DNA from: Alteromonas sp. KUL49 | Lineage (GTDB): Bacteria > Pseudomonadota > Gammaproteobacteria > Enterobacterales > Alteromonadaceae | Assembly (NCBI RefSeq): GCF_006538345.1 | Contig: NZ_BJKL01000003.1 | Coordinates: 248,001 to 312,000 of the forward strand | Direction of reading: 5' to 3' | Length of the DNA stretch: 64,000 bases | Shown: positions 16,184-26,774 of the stretch, one piece after another | How positions within the stretch are numbered: position 1 is the stretch's first letter | Layout of the letters: each line of letters starts with the position of its first letter | Made by a program: the position numbers and the translations under genes | The notes under the pieces: generated by a model | What the model was told of the DNA's origin: nothing | Database searches by the model: none | Seen by the model: the letters and a program-made list of their open reading frames with translations, nothing else

Positions 16184-19100
16184 TCAACCGTGTAATTTTG
16201 TGGTCTATTCAAAATAGGTTTTTTGTACTTCTCGCTACGCTTTTAATCGTTGGCACAGGCGTTTACTCAATAAAAAATACTCCAGTAGACGCCATTCCTG
16301 ATTTAAGCGACGTGCAGGTTATTGTAAAAACGTCGTACCCAGGGCAAGCACCTCAAGTGGTTGAAGATCAAATAACTTACCCGTTAACTACAGCGCTACT
16401 ATCAGTTCCCAAGGCAAAAACGGTGAGGGGCTTCTCATTTTTTGGTGATTCTTATATCTACATCATCTTCGAAGACAACACCGACATCTATTGGGCGAGA
16501 AGTCGCGTACTGGAATATTTATCGCAGGCTTCCACTGCATTACCAGAAGGGGCAAAACCTCAATTAGGACCTGATGCAACAGGTGTAGGTTGGGTGTATA
16601 TGTATGCGCTAAGCGATAAAAGCGGCAAGCATGATTTAAGCGAACTTCGCAGCTTGCAAGACTGGTTCTTAAAGTACGAATTGCAAACGGTAGCGGGCGT
16701 TTCTGAAGTGGCAACTGTAGGCGGCATGGTAAAGCAATATCAAGTCATGGTTGACCCACTTAAACTTCAAGCTCTGGATATTCCGCTTTCTCACGTACAG
16801 CTAGCACTTCAGCGGGGTAATCAAGAATCAGGAGCATCGGTCGTGGAAATGGCAGAGGCCGAATACATGATCCGTGCAACAGGGTACATACAAAACGCAG
16901 CGGATATTGAAAACATTCCGATTGGTTTACGAGCGACTGATCAAAACAGCAAGGTTCCCATATTGATAAAACACGTCGCCAGTGTAGAAGTAGGTCCGCA
17001 AATGCGCCGTGGTGTAGCCGAACTTAATGGCGTAGGGGAAAGTGTTGGTGGCATTGTAGTGATGCGTTTTGGTGAGAATGCACAAGCAACCATTAATGGC
17101 GTTAAAGCCAAGTTAGAAGCACTGCAAAAAAGCTTACCCGATGGCGTAGAAATCATTTCAGTGTATGACCGCTCAGGTTTGATAGAACGAGCAGTAGACA
17201 ATCTAACGCAAAAGCTGTTGGCAGAATTCGCTGTAGTCATCATTATTTGTATGGTGTTTTTGTTTCACTTGCGCTCTTCTATTGTGGCAATCATTAGTTT
17301 GCCCATTGGTATTCTTGGCGCGTTTGTGGTGATGCAATGGCAGGGTATAAACGCCAACATTATGTCCTTAGGCGGAATCGCCATCGCCATTGGAGCAATG
17401 ATAGACGGTGCGATAGTGCTTGTTGAGAATATGCACAAGCATATGGAAAAAACAGAGGTTAATGCAGATAATCGCTGGAAAGTTGTGGCTAAGTCTGCAA
17501 CTGAAGTGGGGCCTGCGCTGTTCTTCAGTTTATTGATTATTACAGTAAGTTTTCTCCCTGTATTTACCTTGGAAGCACAAGAGGGACGAATGTTCAGTCC
17601 GCTTGCTTACACGAAAACTTATGCCATGGCTGCAGCAGCACTGTTAGCAATTACTCTAGTACCTGTACTCATTGGATATTTTGTTGGGGGCAAAATTACG
17701 TCAGAAGCCAAAAATCCGGTTAACAAGTTGCTCATTGCGGTTTACAGGCCGGTACTAAAACAGGTGTTACGTTTTCCAAAGTTTACTGTTTTTGTGTCTG
17801 TTTTCATCATGGCTGTTGGAACGTGGCCGTTGAATAAAATAGGGAGCGAGTTTATCCCACCTTTAGACGAGGGTGATTTGATGTATATGCCAACCACTTA
17901 TGCGTCGGTATCTATTGGTGAAGCAAGAGATATTTTACAGCTCACGAATAAACTGATTAAAACTGTGCCTGAAGTAGAGACGGTGTTCGGCAAAGTGGGT
18001 CGCGCTGAAACGGCTACCGATCCCGCACCACTAACAATGATAGAGACTTTCATTCAACTTAAGCCAAAATCTCAGTGGCGCGAAGGAGTAACCACCCAAA
18101 GCTTAATAGCTGAGTTCGATAACTTAGTTAACTTTCCCGGATTAACTAATGCGTGGGTGATGCCGATCAAAACCCGCATCGACATGTTAGCAACAGGTAT
18201 TAAAACCCCTGTGGGCATAAAAATAGGTGGGCCAGAGTTAACTACAATTCAATCGATTGGAAAAAAACTCGAAACGCTACTTGGTTTAATGGATGGCACA
18301 GCTTCAGTATACGCAGAGAGGGTAGCTGGCGGCCGTTATATCACCATAGACATCGATAGGTTAAGTGCTGCACGATATGGCCTTAACATTGCGGATGTTC
18401 AATCCTTTATCAATAGTGCTGTTGGTGGCGCTAACATTACCAATAGCGTAGAAGGGCGAGAAAGGTACCCGATTCAGATTCGCTTCCCGCAAGACTATCG
18501 CGATTCTCCAGAATCACTGCGTCGCCTTCCTTTTGTGACGCCAAGTGGTGCACATATTCAGTTAGGTGACATCACTTCAATTCAAATCGAAGACAGCCCA
18601 CCTATGATTAAAAGCGAAAATGCCCGTCCAAATGGCTGGGTTTACGTGGATATAGAAAACATGGATGTGGGGCAATATGTAACTGACGCCAAAGCGTTGA
18701 TATCCGAGCAACTGGAATTACCAACAGGGTATTCACTGACGTGGAGCGGACAATATGAATATATGGAACGGGCTAAGGCTAAACTCACCTATGTTGTACC
18801 GCTTACACTGGCAATCATCATTGTATTACTATACGCCAGCTTCAGAAGCTTTCCGCAGGTTGTGATGATTATCGGTACTTTACCTTTCGCGCTTATTGGT
18901 GGAATTTGGCTGTTATATTTAGAAGACTTTAACTTTTCAGTAGCCGTTGGCGTTGGATTTATAGCATTAGCAGGTGTTGCTGTTGAAATAGGTATCATTA
19001 TGCTGGTGTATCTAGACAGCAAGTACAATGACCTAAAGCAATCCTTCAACGAAGTTGAACTAAAGCAAGCCATTATTGAGGGTGCAGAACAAAGGATCCG

Positions 19101-19299
19101 ACCGGTAATGATGACCTCAACCTCTATAATCTTCGGATTGATGCCGGTGATGTACAGTTCGGGCGCAGGGTCAGAAGTCATGAGTCGGATTGCTGCGCCC
19201 ATGGTCGGTGGCATGATTAGCGCATTACTGCTCACGCTTATTGTACTGCCAGCAGTTTACTATTTATGGCGTTCATCAAGTAGCCGGAATTTCATATAG
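16180..19299 (+). CDS. cusA: CusA-like Cu(I)/Ag(I) efflux RND transporter
   Basis: This 1039-residue inner membrane proton antiporter has the RND layout of 12 membrane helices and two large periplasmic loops. The opening (FFVLLATLLIVGTGVYSIKNTPVDAIPDLSDVQV, split here by its helix) and the helix-4 motif GAMIDGAIVLVEN place it in the HME subfamily of Cu/Ag exporters. The helix-4 Asp and the helix-10 Glu (GVAVEIGI) of the proton relay are present. Where E. coli CusA has Lys in RPKAMT, this protein reads RPVMMT. It is the last gene of the operon, with a start overlapping cusB by 4 bp. Confidence 0.94.
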   Translation: MINRVILWSIQNRFFVLLATLLIVGTGVYSIKNTPVDAIPDLSDVQVIVKTSYPGQAPQVVEDQITYPLTTALLSVPKAKTVRGFSFFGDSYIYIIFEDNTDIYWARSRVLEYLSQASTALPEGAKPQLGPDATGVGWVYMYALSDKSGKHDLSELRSLQDWFLKYELQTVAGVSEVATVGGMVKQYQVMVDPLKLQALDIPLSHVQLALQRGNQESGASVVEMAEAEYMIRATGYIQNAADIENIPIGLRATDQNSKVPILIKHVASVEVGPQMRRGVAELNGVGESVGGIVVMRFGENAQATINGVKAKLEALQKSLPDGVEIISVYDRSGLIERAVDNLTQKLLAEFAVVIIICMVFLFHLRSSIVAIISLPIGILGAFVVMQWQGINANIMSLGGIAIAIGAMIDGAIVLVENMHKHMEKTEVNADNRWKVVAKSATEVGPALFFSLLIITVSFLPVFTLEAQEGRMFSPLAYTKTYAMAAAALLAITLVPVLIGYFVGGKITSEAKNPVNKLLIAVYRPVLKQVLRFPKFTVFVSVFIMAVGTWPLNKIGSEFIPPLDEGDLMYMPTTYASVSIGEARDILQLTNKLIKTVPEVETVFGKVGRAETATDPAPLTMIETFIQLKPKSQWREGVTTQSLIAEFDNLVNFPGLTNAWVMPIKTRIDMLATGIKTPVGIKIGGPELTTIQSIGKKLETLLGLMDGTASVYAERVAGGRYITIDIDRLSAARYGLNIADVQSFINSAVGGANITNSVEGRERYPIQIRFPQDYRDSPESLRRLPFVTPSGAHIQLGDITSIQIEDSPPMIKSENARPNGWVYVDIENMDVGQYVTDAKALISEQLELPTGYSLTWSGQYEYMERAKAKLTYVVPLTLAIIIVLLYASFRSFPQVVMIIGTLPFALIGGIWLLYLEDFNFSVAVGVGFIALAGVAVEIGIIMLVYLDSKYNDLKQSFNEVELKQAIIEGAEQRIRPVMMTSTSIIFGLMPVMYSSGAGSEVMSRIAAPMVGGMISALLLTLIVLPAVYYLWRSSSSRNFI

Positions 19300-19454
19300 T
19301 TAGTGTTACTTGAGTTAGTCTTTTTTCAAGTTTCAGTGTTGCCATTCATACTAATTATGCGTGGCGATACGTAACCCCACATTTACCTCACATTTGTCAT
19401 TTATACATACGCAATGATGACAAAACTGTAGTAGTTAAATGGGGTAGTGAACAT

Positions 19455-22400
19455 ATGACGCTAAAACGGCTATACGTAGCATTGTTTTCAATCAGTGTTG
19501 GGTTTCCAAGTATGGCGCAGACCGTACTTGAACCAATCACCATTGATGTGGATGAAAACACAAAACCAAATACGACCATTGGCACCGTTGATTTCAGAGA
19601 TGGGGTATCTGATAAAACAGTACGTTTGGAAGTGGGAGCAACGGCGATAAGTAATTGGGTAACCAACGGCGAGCCATTTGAACCTGTTTCATTTGCGTCT
19701 AATTTCAGCCAAACACCCATTGTGTTTGGGCAAATTCAATCGAATAGTGACTATCAAGTTGAGTACGAAGTAAGTACCTATTCTTATTCTGGCGTTACCA
19801 GTAAAAACAACAATCGTTTATTAATGCGTCATCGCATCAATAATGTTAATCCACTCGGATTTGAAGCAGTTCTTGAGTCTGAACTCGACAAAAAGGGTAC
19901 CAGTGTTATTCAAAGCTTCATCGATACGGGTGAGGGTGAAACACTCGGTTGGATAGCATTCGAAGCGCCTATTTCTGCAGTTTGGAACGATAAACCCTTT
20001 GAAGTGTCGAGCACAGGCACTGTGGTTACTCACAATGCTCATGGTCATTCTTTCACTGCTCCTATTACTGATACGCCGGTTATCTTAACGTCGCTATCCA
20101 CTTATAACGGCACTTCACAAAGCGGCGTTGCCATTGATGAAGTGTCAGCAAATAAAGTAAAAGTTCACATTGATAACCTTGATGACGATACTCATACCGC
20201 GGAAAACGTGAACGTTTTCGCGCTTCAAGGTACCGGCTTACTTCATACAGAAACTTATGCCATCGTAGGTGAAACTGGTGTCATCACGGTAGAAGATACC
20301 GATAAGGAAAGTCCGTTCTCAATCACATTTTCAAAGTCGTACAATAACCCTGTAGTTTTTGTACAAGCCGTGGGAAAAGACAAAGACATTTATGACGCTG
20401 CAGTGCGTTTAAACTTTGTTGCACCTATGATGCTTGAGGGTTATTTACACTCAGACAATGAGAGTGTGGTCCCTTATAGCTTTGGTGAATTTGATCTTCA
20501 TTATCAAATTTTTGAAGCCGGTCGCTGGGATATACCACTAGAGCATTACACCTACGAAATCGTTTCTGGTAACGATGCCGGTGTGTTCACTATTGATGCC
20601 ATTAAAGGCGATATCAAAGTAGCAGACCAAACCCAATTAGATTTTGAACTGGGTAACAATCAATACTCGTTAACGGTTCGCGTTACTGATGGCGTTGGTA
20701 ATCAGTACGATACTGCGGTAACTATTAACGTAAACGATATCAATGACTCGCTGAACAACAACGCTCAATCCATTGATGGTTTAGACGCCGATGATTGGAC
20801 GGGGTGGGCAGTTGCACCAGCGGGCGATGTTAACGGTGATGGTTTTGATGACATTGTCGTAGGTGCGCCTCAGTCAGATATTCTGACTAATGATGGCGCA
20901 ATCGTAATGGAAGACAATGGTGCAGCTTACGTTCTCTTTAGCGATGAAACTGGAACATTCCCAACAATCACAGAAGTTAGAGCAGGTACGCGAGGCTTTG
21001 GTATATTAGGCGCTGCAGCTGGCGATAATGCAGGCTTTGCGGTTGCGGGCGGCGTAGACATTAACGGTGACGGCCTGTCAGATGTTGTTGTAGGTGCTCC
21101 CTATGCCAGCGTTAACGGTGACAATTCTGGCTCAACTTATGTGGTATTTGGTAAGTCCGACACAAATTATGTTCCGCTATCTGATTTAAACGACGGTGGC
21201 AGCAATGACGGTTTTGCTATTCATGGAGCCTACCAAGAGGACTACGCTGGCGGGTCTCTTGTTGTTGGCGATGTCAACGGTGATGGACTGGGTGATATTG
21301 TTATCGGCGAAACCGTCACTCGATTCCTAGCGGGTACAGGTTCATTTGAATTACGGAACCTACTAGAAGACGGCACCGCTGATCCCAACCTCGCTTATGT
21401 TGTTTACGGTAAAAGTGATAAAAATGTAGTTTACCTTTCAAACGTTGCTACCGACTATAACGAGCAAGGTTTTGCCATTACTCGTCCGAGCAGAAGACTA
21501 TTCGATGCATGGCACTACGGTGCACAAGTATTACCAACGGGCGATTTCAACAGTGACGGTCTAACAGACTTTATAGTGAGTCATGGGCTGTACGTAGACA
21601 CCTCAGGCACAAGCTATGTGGTTTTCGGTCGCATTGGTGGTGAATCAATAAAATACAACAGCATTAAGTCAGACGAAAACGGTATCAAAATTACGCCGCA
21701 AGGCAGTGGTAATTATGGTTTCAATTTTGGTGCGGCGTCACTCAATGCACTGCCTTCATTTACTACGTCTCACGTAGGTGATGTAAATGCTGATGGTGTT
21801 GATGATATTGCGTTGTTACTCACAGATACCGGTTGTTGCTCTGGTATTGCACATCCAAGAGCGTACATTTTATTTGGTGGCGTAGACGTTGCTGATGAGA
21901 TTAACCTTTCGGACATTGCAGAAGGTAACGGTGGCTTTGTTATACACAATGACGCTTCGAATATAGACCATAGTGACTTGCAGGTTATCTTGGGTTCTAT
22001 TGGTGGAGCAGGGGACCTAAATGGTGATGGTTTTGACGACATTATTATTGGCGACCCATTTGCCGAAGACAACAAAGGGCGAGTGTATGCGGTGTATGGC
22101 CGAGAAGACACTGACCCAGTTTATTTAAGCGAAATAATTGAAACCAGCCAAGGCTTTTACTCTGAAGGCAACGGTGGTGAGCAGTTAGGCCAGTTTATTG
22201 CTAGTGCGGGTGATATTAATGGCGATGGCATCAAAGACATTCAATTTGGTACACCTTCAGCGAATAAAAACAACCTAAACAACACTGGTGCGGTGTATGT
22301 GTTAAACGGCGATGGTAATTTAGTTAACCTTTGGGGAACCAGCGCTGGCGATACCATTACCGGAACCACAAACGCAGATAACATTGCTACTGGCACCGGT

Positions 22401-25400
22401 GACGACGTTATTTACACTAATGGTGGTAAAGACGCGGTTTATTCTGGTCCGGGTGAAGACACCATTTATGTTAGTGATAACACCTTTATTCGTATTGATG
22501 CAGGCGGTAACACAGATACGTTAATCTTTGATGGCTCTGGAATAAACCTTAACCTAGCTGCAGAGGCTTCTCGTGTTCGTAACGTGGAAGTGTTTGATAT
22601 TCGCGGCTCTGGTGCGAACTCAATTACCCTTAATAAGAGTGTTAGCAGTAACTCAAACCTACGTATTTTAGGTGACGGTGACGACTATGTTGGGGCAGCA
22701 AACAACCAATGGGTTGATTCAGGTGAAACACAGGTTATCGATAACGTTACTTATAAGGTATTCACTTCTGGTGTAGCAACCATGTTAGTGCAAGACGGTG
22801 TTTCAATTGCCGTAAACAATGCACCAACGATTGAGAATCAAGCGTTCACAGTCAGTGAAGCATCGGCAAGCGGAACTATTATTGGTACGTTAGATGCTGA
22901 TCCTAACGATGTTGGTGACTTCGTTACTTTCCAAATCTTAAGTGGTAACACCGATGGCGATCTAGTGTTAGACGCCCAAACAGGTGAGCTAAGTATAAGT
23001 CCAGATATCTCTCGTCTAGATTTTGAAAGTACGCCATTATACACCTTAGAAGTTATCGTATATGACCAATACAACACCACGGACGTAGCTGAGGTTACAG
23101 TTGAGGTGTTGGACATGGAAGCCATGACCATTAGCTTTGAAGGCGATGCGAGTGGTGAAGCAAGCTATTGGGGTAACAATACCGTACTCGAATTGTTAGG
23201 AATGAGTTCACCGGATTGGGCGTCTACTGAAACCAAAATGACGTGGACACTTCCCGACGAAGATTCAGGGGCAGCAACATGGCCAGCATTTAGAGTTCAG
23301 TCTGGAGGTAAGATTCATTACGTAGGTGGCTTAGACGTATTTGGCGGCTGGGTTGAAGCTGACATTCCACTGGTAATGGACTTAAAATTTCCAGATGAGA
23401 TTCAAGTAGGCCAGCCTGTTAACTTAACAACACAGTTCAAAGTAAAATCAGATGCGAACTTCATGGCTTCCTCACCTGGTGTCGAAATTTCAGCGGAGTT
23501 GATCGTTGAAGACTTCTTCATGAGCTTCGAGTCAGAAGTATTCCCAAATATGAATGACACGACTGCAATAGACTATGGCTCAGTTGAAAAGTCAGTCGGA
23601 GCAGAATCATCTGGTGTTTACGGTGACAACTGTGCCAACGCACTGAATCGGTCTAAGTGTTACAAACTGGAAGATGGTGTTGAAGTTTATGATTTAACTC
23701 GTGAACTTTCAGATGACGACATCGCTGCGCTAATTGAAGCGCATCATTATGAACTTTCTTTAGCGACCACCATTAGCCATGCAAAACAAGTAAGCTCGAA
23801 TCTTACTTACGACACTACCATGGTAGATGGCGTGTATATGGTAGATGTAGTTTATGCACACCTTGGTGCCACTGATGGTTTTGAAATTATCAGCACAGAT
23901 CATTCTGATCCATTGGCGTCGATAACATCATTTGTTAGAGCTGAGACCACTGACGAAGAAATCGCGCTTTACATAAAAAATCTCACCCGCGATACCTTGG
24001 CTTCGGAAATAGAAAACAGCGCGCGAAAGGCCATCGAAAAAGCCATAAATTTAGAAGTAGATAACTTACGCTTCCTAGCAGGTCATGACCTTATTGATTG
24101 GGTTTCAGAAGAAGTTTACTGGGGTAAAAACTGGACCAAATGGCATGCTAAAGCGGGTATGGAAGCCGTAGAAGGTACCTCTGAGCAATGTATCGACGAT
24201 TTTTACGCACCTGTTGGTGAAGATCTTTACCGTAGCTACAAATTTAGCACGCTAGATACTTTTGTTAGCATTACGTTAGACTTATTCCAAGACTTTGAGT
24301 TGAACGTTGAGCCTTCTGCAATTTTAGTTTTAGAAGATGGCTCTGAAATCTACTTCGACCCAGAAGAGGACATTGTTTTCACACCTGAGTTACACCACGA
24401 TGTTAATAACGACGGTATGATCGACGCCACATTGACTGTTGATGTTCAGTCTCACTTTGTTAACAAAAGTGATATGAAAGCGTCGTATAAAATGCCGTTT
24501 AAGTTCTTAGAGTTCTCATATAACGTGCAGGAAGCTGTATGTACTGATGCACAAACCTATTTTATGGGTAATCAGGGAATTCAGTATGAGAAAGGCTCTT
24601 ACGGTCCTTTAATGGATAGTGAATGGGTATTTGAGTTTTCAGATACTGATTTCGGTGGGCCAACTGAAGTAACGCTCGCTCAGAATACTTATACAACCCA
24701 CTTATCGTTTGACCTGTGTAACACCAACGGTGTTTGTGGTGAACCAGTGTTGTCATACAACAATAATGCACCTGTGGCATCAGATGTTGTAGTAACAGGT
24801 GATTTTATTGGTAAATCAACAGTCTCAGCCACATACACCTACATGGATCACGATGGTGATATCGAAGAAGCCTCTCGCTATCAGTGGTACCGTTCCGCAA
24901 CGGGTAGTGATTCAGACGCACAAGCAATTGACGGCGAGTCCTATCAGTCTTATGCCTTGTCTATTGACGACATAGATAACTACGTCGCTTTCTGTGTAAC
25001 ACCAGAAGACGGTACTGACTACGGCAGCCCTGAGTGTTCTGAGTGGACATACGTTGAGAGCCCTTACCAACAAGATTTATCTATCTTGAATGGATTCGGT
25101 CAATCTGTAGTGTTTGATGGTACAGATCAAAGCATGGTGCAAACCCTAGACAACGGTTTTAACCCTGACAGTTCATATACCATCGAAGCATGGGTGAAAG
25201 TCAACGCATTGAATCCGGATGATAATTCTAATCTGATTACGTTTACAGAAGATGGAAACACTTCTAAAGCAGCAATTAGAATATTCTCAGATGGCCGTAT
25301 ACGGGTTAAACCAACAAATACTGCGTTTAAATCCACACAGACAATTACTGTAGGGAAATGGCAACACTATGCCATCAGCTATGACCAACCGACTCAACAG

Positions 25401-26627
25401 CTATCAGTATACTTAGATGGAGAGCTTATTATCTCCGAAGTCGATGCCGCAAGCTCGAGTGACGTTTACTTTGTTTGGGCATCAGGTAATGACGGTGTTA
25501 GCAAGAAACTCAATGGTCAAATTGATGAAATCCGTGTTTGGGACTATGCGTTATCGCAAGAAACCATTACTGCCAATCGTGCATTGGGTGTCTCGCTAAG
25601 TGATTCAAGCTTGGTGTCATATTACAACTTCGACAATATGGTTGATGGTGTAGTGGGGGATCTAGTTGGGGGAAGCTCCATGACATTTGTTAACTCGCCA
25701 GAACTCGAAAAGCACAATGCCTACTTAACCTTTGACGGCAATGGTGACTATATCGACTTTGGTGATCCGACCGATGGTTCTCTAGATTTTGCGGGTGAGA
25801 ATTTCACCATTCAAGCTTGGATTTATTTAGAGCCAGGTTCGAATGGCACCAACCGAAATATTCTAGCGAAGAAAATTTCATCTAATGCAGGTTACAAAGG
25901 TTGGAGTTTGAGCATAAACAGTTCCAACCGTTTGCAATGGCAACACCATGCTTATAACGATGGCCAGAAAACTTATGCAGTGGGAACTACGTTCAAGACT
26001 GGTCGTTGGTACCATATAGCAGTAGTTGCCGACTGGGAAGTAGGTAAAATTAAAACCTTTGTTAATGGAAATGAACAGTCTGGTAGTGGGAACGGTTTGG
26101 GTGACAAGCGCAACTTAAGTAACCATGTGCCTATGCGTATTGGTGCATACAGCCACGACAATACCACATCCAATACCTTTAAAGGTCACATAGACAATGT
26201 AGCTGCATGGACCCGTGTCCTAACTGCAGATGAAATTGCAGCATGTATGGACGAAATAGTGTTGGGCTGTGAGCAAGACATGTTGTTTTATTATGATTTC
26301 GAAAAAGAAACCCATAAAAACAAGGTTCAAAACAGATACGGCGGGACTATTTACGGTGCGGCTACAGTAGATAACGGTATCAATGCATCATTTACTACAG
26401 GTCATGACCAAAGCTTTATTGGAACACTTCCCATCGGTGAGGGCAGTGAATTCAGTGTTGTAAATATGCCAGCAAATGGTGAATTATTCTTCAGTAGTTA
26501 TACGGGTGAATTTACCTATATTCCTAATGGAGATGACACCGTTCTGACTGATTCATTCACTTATATCGTCTACACACCAGATGATAGATCAAGCGTTGAA
26601 AAAGTAGTAACGATTAACAGGGAGTAA
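19455..26627 (+). CDS. Giant secreted FG-GAP/cadherin/LamG repeat protein (2390 residues)
   Basis: A signal peptide (cleavage near SMAQ, residue 22) is followed by a lectin-like N-terminal part. A cadherin-like domain follows (about 350-430), then seven FG-GAP repeats (about 455-950) with Ca-binding motifs such as GDVNGDGFDDIVVG and GDINGDGIKDI. A short RTX-like stretch (GTGDD, GPGEDTIYV; about 975-1010) and a second cadherin-like domain (1122-1220) come next. A unique middle of about 650 residues has several Cys. Two LamG/concanavalin-like domains follow (1880-2070 and 2085-2280), then a tandem Ig-like end. It is probably a calcium-dependent surface or secreted adhesin or carbohydrate binder. 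There is no C-terminal anchor or sorting signal that I recognise. The gene stands alone and is followed by a strong terminator. Confidence 0.88.
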   Translation: MTLKRLYVALFSISVGFPSMAQTVLEPITIDVDENTKPNTTIGTVDFRDGVSDKTVRLEVGATAISNWVTNGEPFEPVSFASNFSQTPIVFGQIQSNSDYQVEYEVSTYSYSGVTSKNNNRLLMRHRINNVNPLGFEAVLESELDKKGTSVIQSFIDTGEGETLGWIAFEAPISAVWNDKPFEVSSTGTVVTHNAHGHSFTAPITDTPVILTSLSTYNGTSQSGVAIDEVSANKVKVHIDNLDDDTHTAENVNVFALQGTGLLHTETYAIVGETGVITVEDTDKESPFSITFSKSYNNPVVFVQAVGKDKDIYDAAVRLNFVAPMMLEGYLHSDNESVVPYSFGEFDLHYQIFEAGRWDIPLEHYTYEIVSGNDAGVFTIDAIKGDIKVADQTQLDFELGNNQYSLTVRVTDGVGNQYDTAVTINVNDINDSLNNNAQSIDGLDADDWTGWAVAPAGDVNGDGFDDIVVGAPQSDILTNDGAIVMEDNGAAYVLFSDETGTFPTITEVRAGTRGFGILGAAAGDNAGFAVAGGVDINGDGLSDVVVGAPYASVNGDNSGSTYVVFGKSDTNYVPLSDLNDGGSNDGFAIHGAYQEDYAGGSLVVGDVNGDGLGDIVIGETVTRFLAGTGSFELRNLLEDGTADPNLAYVVYGKSDKNVVYLSNVATDYNEQGFAITRPSRRLFDAWHYGAQVLPTGDFNSDGLTDFIVSHGLYVDTSGTSYVVFGRIGGESIKYNSIKSDENGIKITPQGSGNYGFNFGAASLNALPSFTTSHVGDVNADGVDDIALLLTDTGCCSGIAHPRAYILFGGVDVADEINLSDIAEGNGGFVIHNDASNIDHSDLQVILGSIGGAGDLNGDGFDDIIIGDPFAEDNKGRVYAVYGREDTDPVYLSEIIETSQGFYSEGNGGEQLGQFIASAGDINGDGIKDIQFGTPSANKNNLNNTGAVYVLNGDGNLVNLWGTSAGDTITGTTNADNIATGTGDDVIYTNGGKDAVYSGPGEDTIYVSDNTFIRIDAGGNTDTLIFDGSGINLNLAAEASRVRNVEVFDIRGSGANSITLNKSVSSNSNLRILGDGDDYVGAANNQWVDSGETQVIDNVTYKVFTSGVATMLVQDGVSIAVNNAPTIENQAFTVSEASASGTIIGTLDADPNDVGDFVTFQILSGNTDGDLVLDAQTGELSISPDISRLDFESTPLYTLEVIVYDQYNTTDVAEVTVEVLDMEAMTISFEGDASGEASYWGNNTVLELLGMSSPDWASTETKMTWTLPDEDSGAATWPAFRVQSGGKIHYVGGLDVFGGWVEADIPLVMDLKFPDEIQVGQPVNLTTQFKVKSDANFMASSPGVEISAELIVEDFFMSFESEVFPNMNDTTAIDYGSVEKSVGAESSGVYGDNCANALNRSKCYKLEDGVEVYDLTRELSDDDIAALIEAHHYELSLATTISHAKQVSSNLTYDTTMVDGVYMVDVVYAHLGATDGFEIISTDHSDPLASITSFVRAETTDEEIALYIKNLTRDTLASEIENSARKAIEKAINLEVDNLRFLAGHDLIDWVSEEVYWGKNWTKWHAKAGMEAVEGTSEQCIDDFYAPVGEDLYRSYKFSTLDTFVSITLDLFQDFELNVEPSAILVLEDGSEIYFDPEEDIVFTPELHHDVNNDGMIDATLTVDVQSHFVNKSDMKASYKMPFKFLEFSYNVQEAVCTDAQTYFMGNQGIQYEKGSYGPLMDSEWVFEFSDTDFGGPTEVTLAQNTYTTHLSFDLCNTNGVCGEPVLSYNNNAPVASDVVVTGDFIGKSTVSATYTYMDHDGDIEEASRYQWYRSATGSDSDAQAIDGESYQSYALSIDDIDNYVAFCVTPEDGTDYGSPECSEWTYVESPYQQDLSILNGFGQSVVFDGTDQSMVQTLDNGFNPDSSYTIEAWVKVNALNPDDNSNLITFTEDGNTSKAAIRIFSDGRIRVKPTNTAFKSTQTITVGKWQHYAISYDQPTQQLSVYLDGELIISEVDAASSSDVYFVWASGNDGVSKKLNGQIDEIRVWDYALSQETITANRALGVSLSDSSLVSYYNFDNMVDGVVGDLVGGSSMTFVNSPELEKHNAYLTFDGNGDYIDFGDPTDGSLDFAGENFTIQAWIYLEPGSNGTNRNILAKKISSNAGYKGWSLSINSSNRLQWQHHAYNDGQKTYAVGTTFKTGRWYHIAVVADWEVGKIKTFVNGNEQSGSGNGLGDKRNLSNHVPMRIGAYSHDNTTSNTFKGHIDNVAAWTRVLTADEIAACMDEIVLGCEQDMLFYYDFEKETHKNKVQNRYGGTIYGAATVDNGINASFTTGHDQSFIGTLPIGEGSEFSVVNMPANGELFFSSYTGEFTYIPNGDDTVLTDSFTYIVYTPDDRSSVEKVVTINRE

Positions 26628-26659
26628 TGGTTATCACACATTCATAAATCAATAAAACT

Positions 26660-26698
26660 ACAGCTTACAAGCATCGACCTCTTGTAAGCTGTTTTTTA
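26660..26698 (+). terminator. Rho-independent terminator of the giant repeat protein gene
   Basis: ACAGCTTACAAG and CTTGTAAGCTGT form a perfect 12-bp stem with a 9-base loop, followed by a run of T. Confidence 0.9.
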
Positions 26699-26774
26699 AT
26701 TTTCACGTGAATTTGTCACGTTTCAATTTTTGAATTCTCCTTTTTGGAAAAAATTACCTAAATTTGGATATAAA

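Noticed and set aside
18789-19235. 148-codon frame opposite the end of cusA
   Set aside because: It is an antisense shadow of the transporter, which is clear in the other strand.
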